Under the pieces are notes generated by a model. The model was not told where the DNA came from. It made no database searches and saw only the letters and a program-made list of their open reading frames with translations. The translations under genes were made by a program, and so were the position numbers. Below, in pieces: positions 63,590 to 64,000 of a stretch of 64,000 nt of DNA. Location of the stretch: positions 5,117,287-5,181,286 of the forward strand of contig NW_020954588.1 of NCBI RefSeq assembly GCF_900497805.2, written 5' to 3'. How positions within the stretch are numbered: the first letter of the stretch is position 1; each line of letters opens with the position of its first letter. The DNA is from Vombatus ursinus (Eukaryota > Chordata > Mammalia > Diprotodontia > Vombatidae).

Positions 63590-64000
63590 TTCTCAATCAA
63601 TCAATAGACATTTATTAAGTATCTACTATATACCCGAATCTGTGCTACGTGCAGGGGATTTAAAAAAAAGGCAAAAGACAGTCCCTGCCCTCAAGAAGCT
63701 TACAATCTAATGGGGGAGACAACATGGAGGCAAATATATACAAAGCAAGCTATAAATAGGAAATTAAAAGAGAGAAAGCACTGAAATTAAAAGGGGTTAG
63801 GGAAGGCTTCCTGTATAAGGTGGGGTTTTAGCTGGGACTTAAAGGAAGCCAGGGAGGTAAGTAGTTGGAGCATAGGAGGGATAGTGTTCCAAGATTAGGA
63901 GATAGCCAGAGAAAATGGTGGGAGCCAAGAGATAGGGTGTCTTGTTGGTGGAACAGCCAGGAGGCTGAAGTCATGCAAAAGCAATATGGTACCACCATCA
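63590..64000 (-). mobile_element. L2 LINE 3' UTR, well preserved, runs off the window
   Basis: 'tcaatcaatcaatagacatt', 'agacagtccctgccctcaag', 'cttacaatctaatgggggag', 'gggttagggaaggcttcctg', 'aggtggggttttagctggga', 'cttaaaggaagccagggagg', 'agagaaaatggtgggagcca' and 'gtcttgttggtggaacagcc'. This copy is visibly closer to the consensus I remember than the other L2 copies, and continues beyond the right edge. Confidence 0.95.

Noticed and set aside
1-64000. CRISPR array, operon, phage or bacterial features
   Set aside because: Repeat families, CpG depletion and absence of dense coding sequence show vertebrate nuclear DNA. The 26-bp tandem array has no spacers.

Overview
This window looks like non-coding nuclear DNA from a marsupial. 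It is AT-rich and strongly CpG-poor. It is packed with ancient mammalian repeats (MIR, MIR3, L2, L3/CR1), together with a tRNA-derived SINE of the Mar1 type, whose 3' part reads 'cactccagtatctttgcc ... aatggggtcac ... gaacaacaac', and L1 copies with the 3' ends I know from marsupials. I favour an opossum-like genome such as Monodelphis, but an Australian marsupial cannot be excluded from the sequence alone. The family names rest on my memory of consensus sequences, because no repeat library was run.

I found no host protein-coding gene, no exon I would defend, and no structural RNA gene. Every long open frame is either a LINE or transposon remnant, a translated simple repeat, or an unremarkable chance frame. 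The window is therefore intergenic (gene-desert-like) or lies inside a large intron.

Layout: 0-3.3 kb holds a GAAA tract, a quiet repeat-free stretch, an L3 and L2 remnant, and a 26-bp minisatellite. 4.4-8.7 kb is a dense L2/MIR cluster with SINE-in-SINE insertions. 9.8-10.9 kb holds trinucleotide tracts, a MIR, and an L2 carrying a small locally templated insertion. 12.6 kb has a short hAT-like MITE, followed by a repeat-free, CpG-richer block at 12.8-13.5 kb. 14.7-15.6 kb is an internally deleted Tigger1 transposon with both termini. 16.3-19.3 kb is the richest stack: one long minus-strand L2 split by a Mar1 SINE, an L1 with a clear target-site duplication, and a MIR. 21.15-23.44 kb contains a direct local duplication. 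24-30 kb is SINE, L2 and L3 mosaic plus a 260-bp CAT microsatellite. 30-33 kb is repeat-poor. 33.7-41.8 kb holds Mar1 insertions with readable target-site duplications, an L1 end and an interrupted L3. 42.2-43.5 kb is a repeat-poor, relatively CpG-rich block. 44-52.7 kb has an L1 whose middle is replaced by another repeat, several L2 fragments, an L3 and a SINE with an unusual tail. 53-64 kb is sparser, ending in two copies of a SINE-like repeat and a well-preserved L2 that runs off the window.

There is no pathway or operon to describe. The informative content is the order of insertion. L2, L3, MIR and MIR3 form the oldest layer. Mar1 and L1 copies repeatedly cut into them. A few repeat-free blocks are candidate conserved regulatory DNA.
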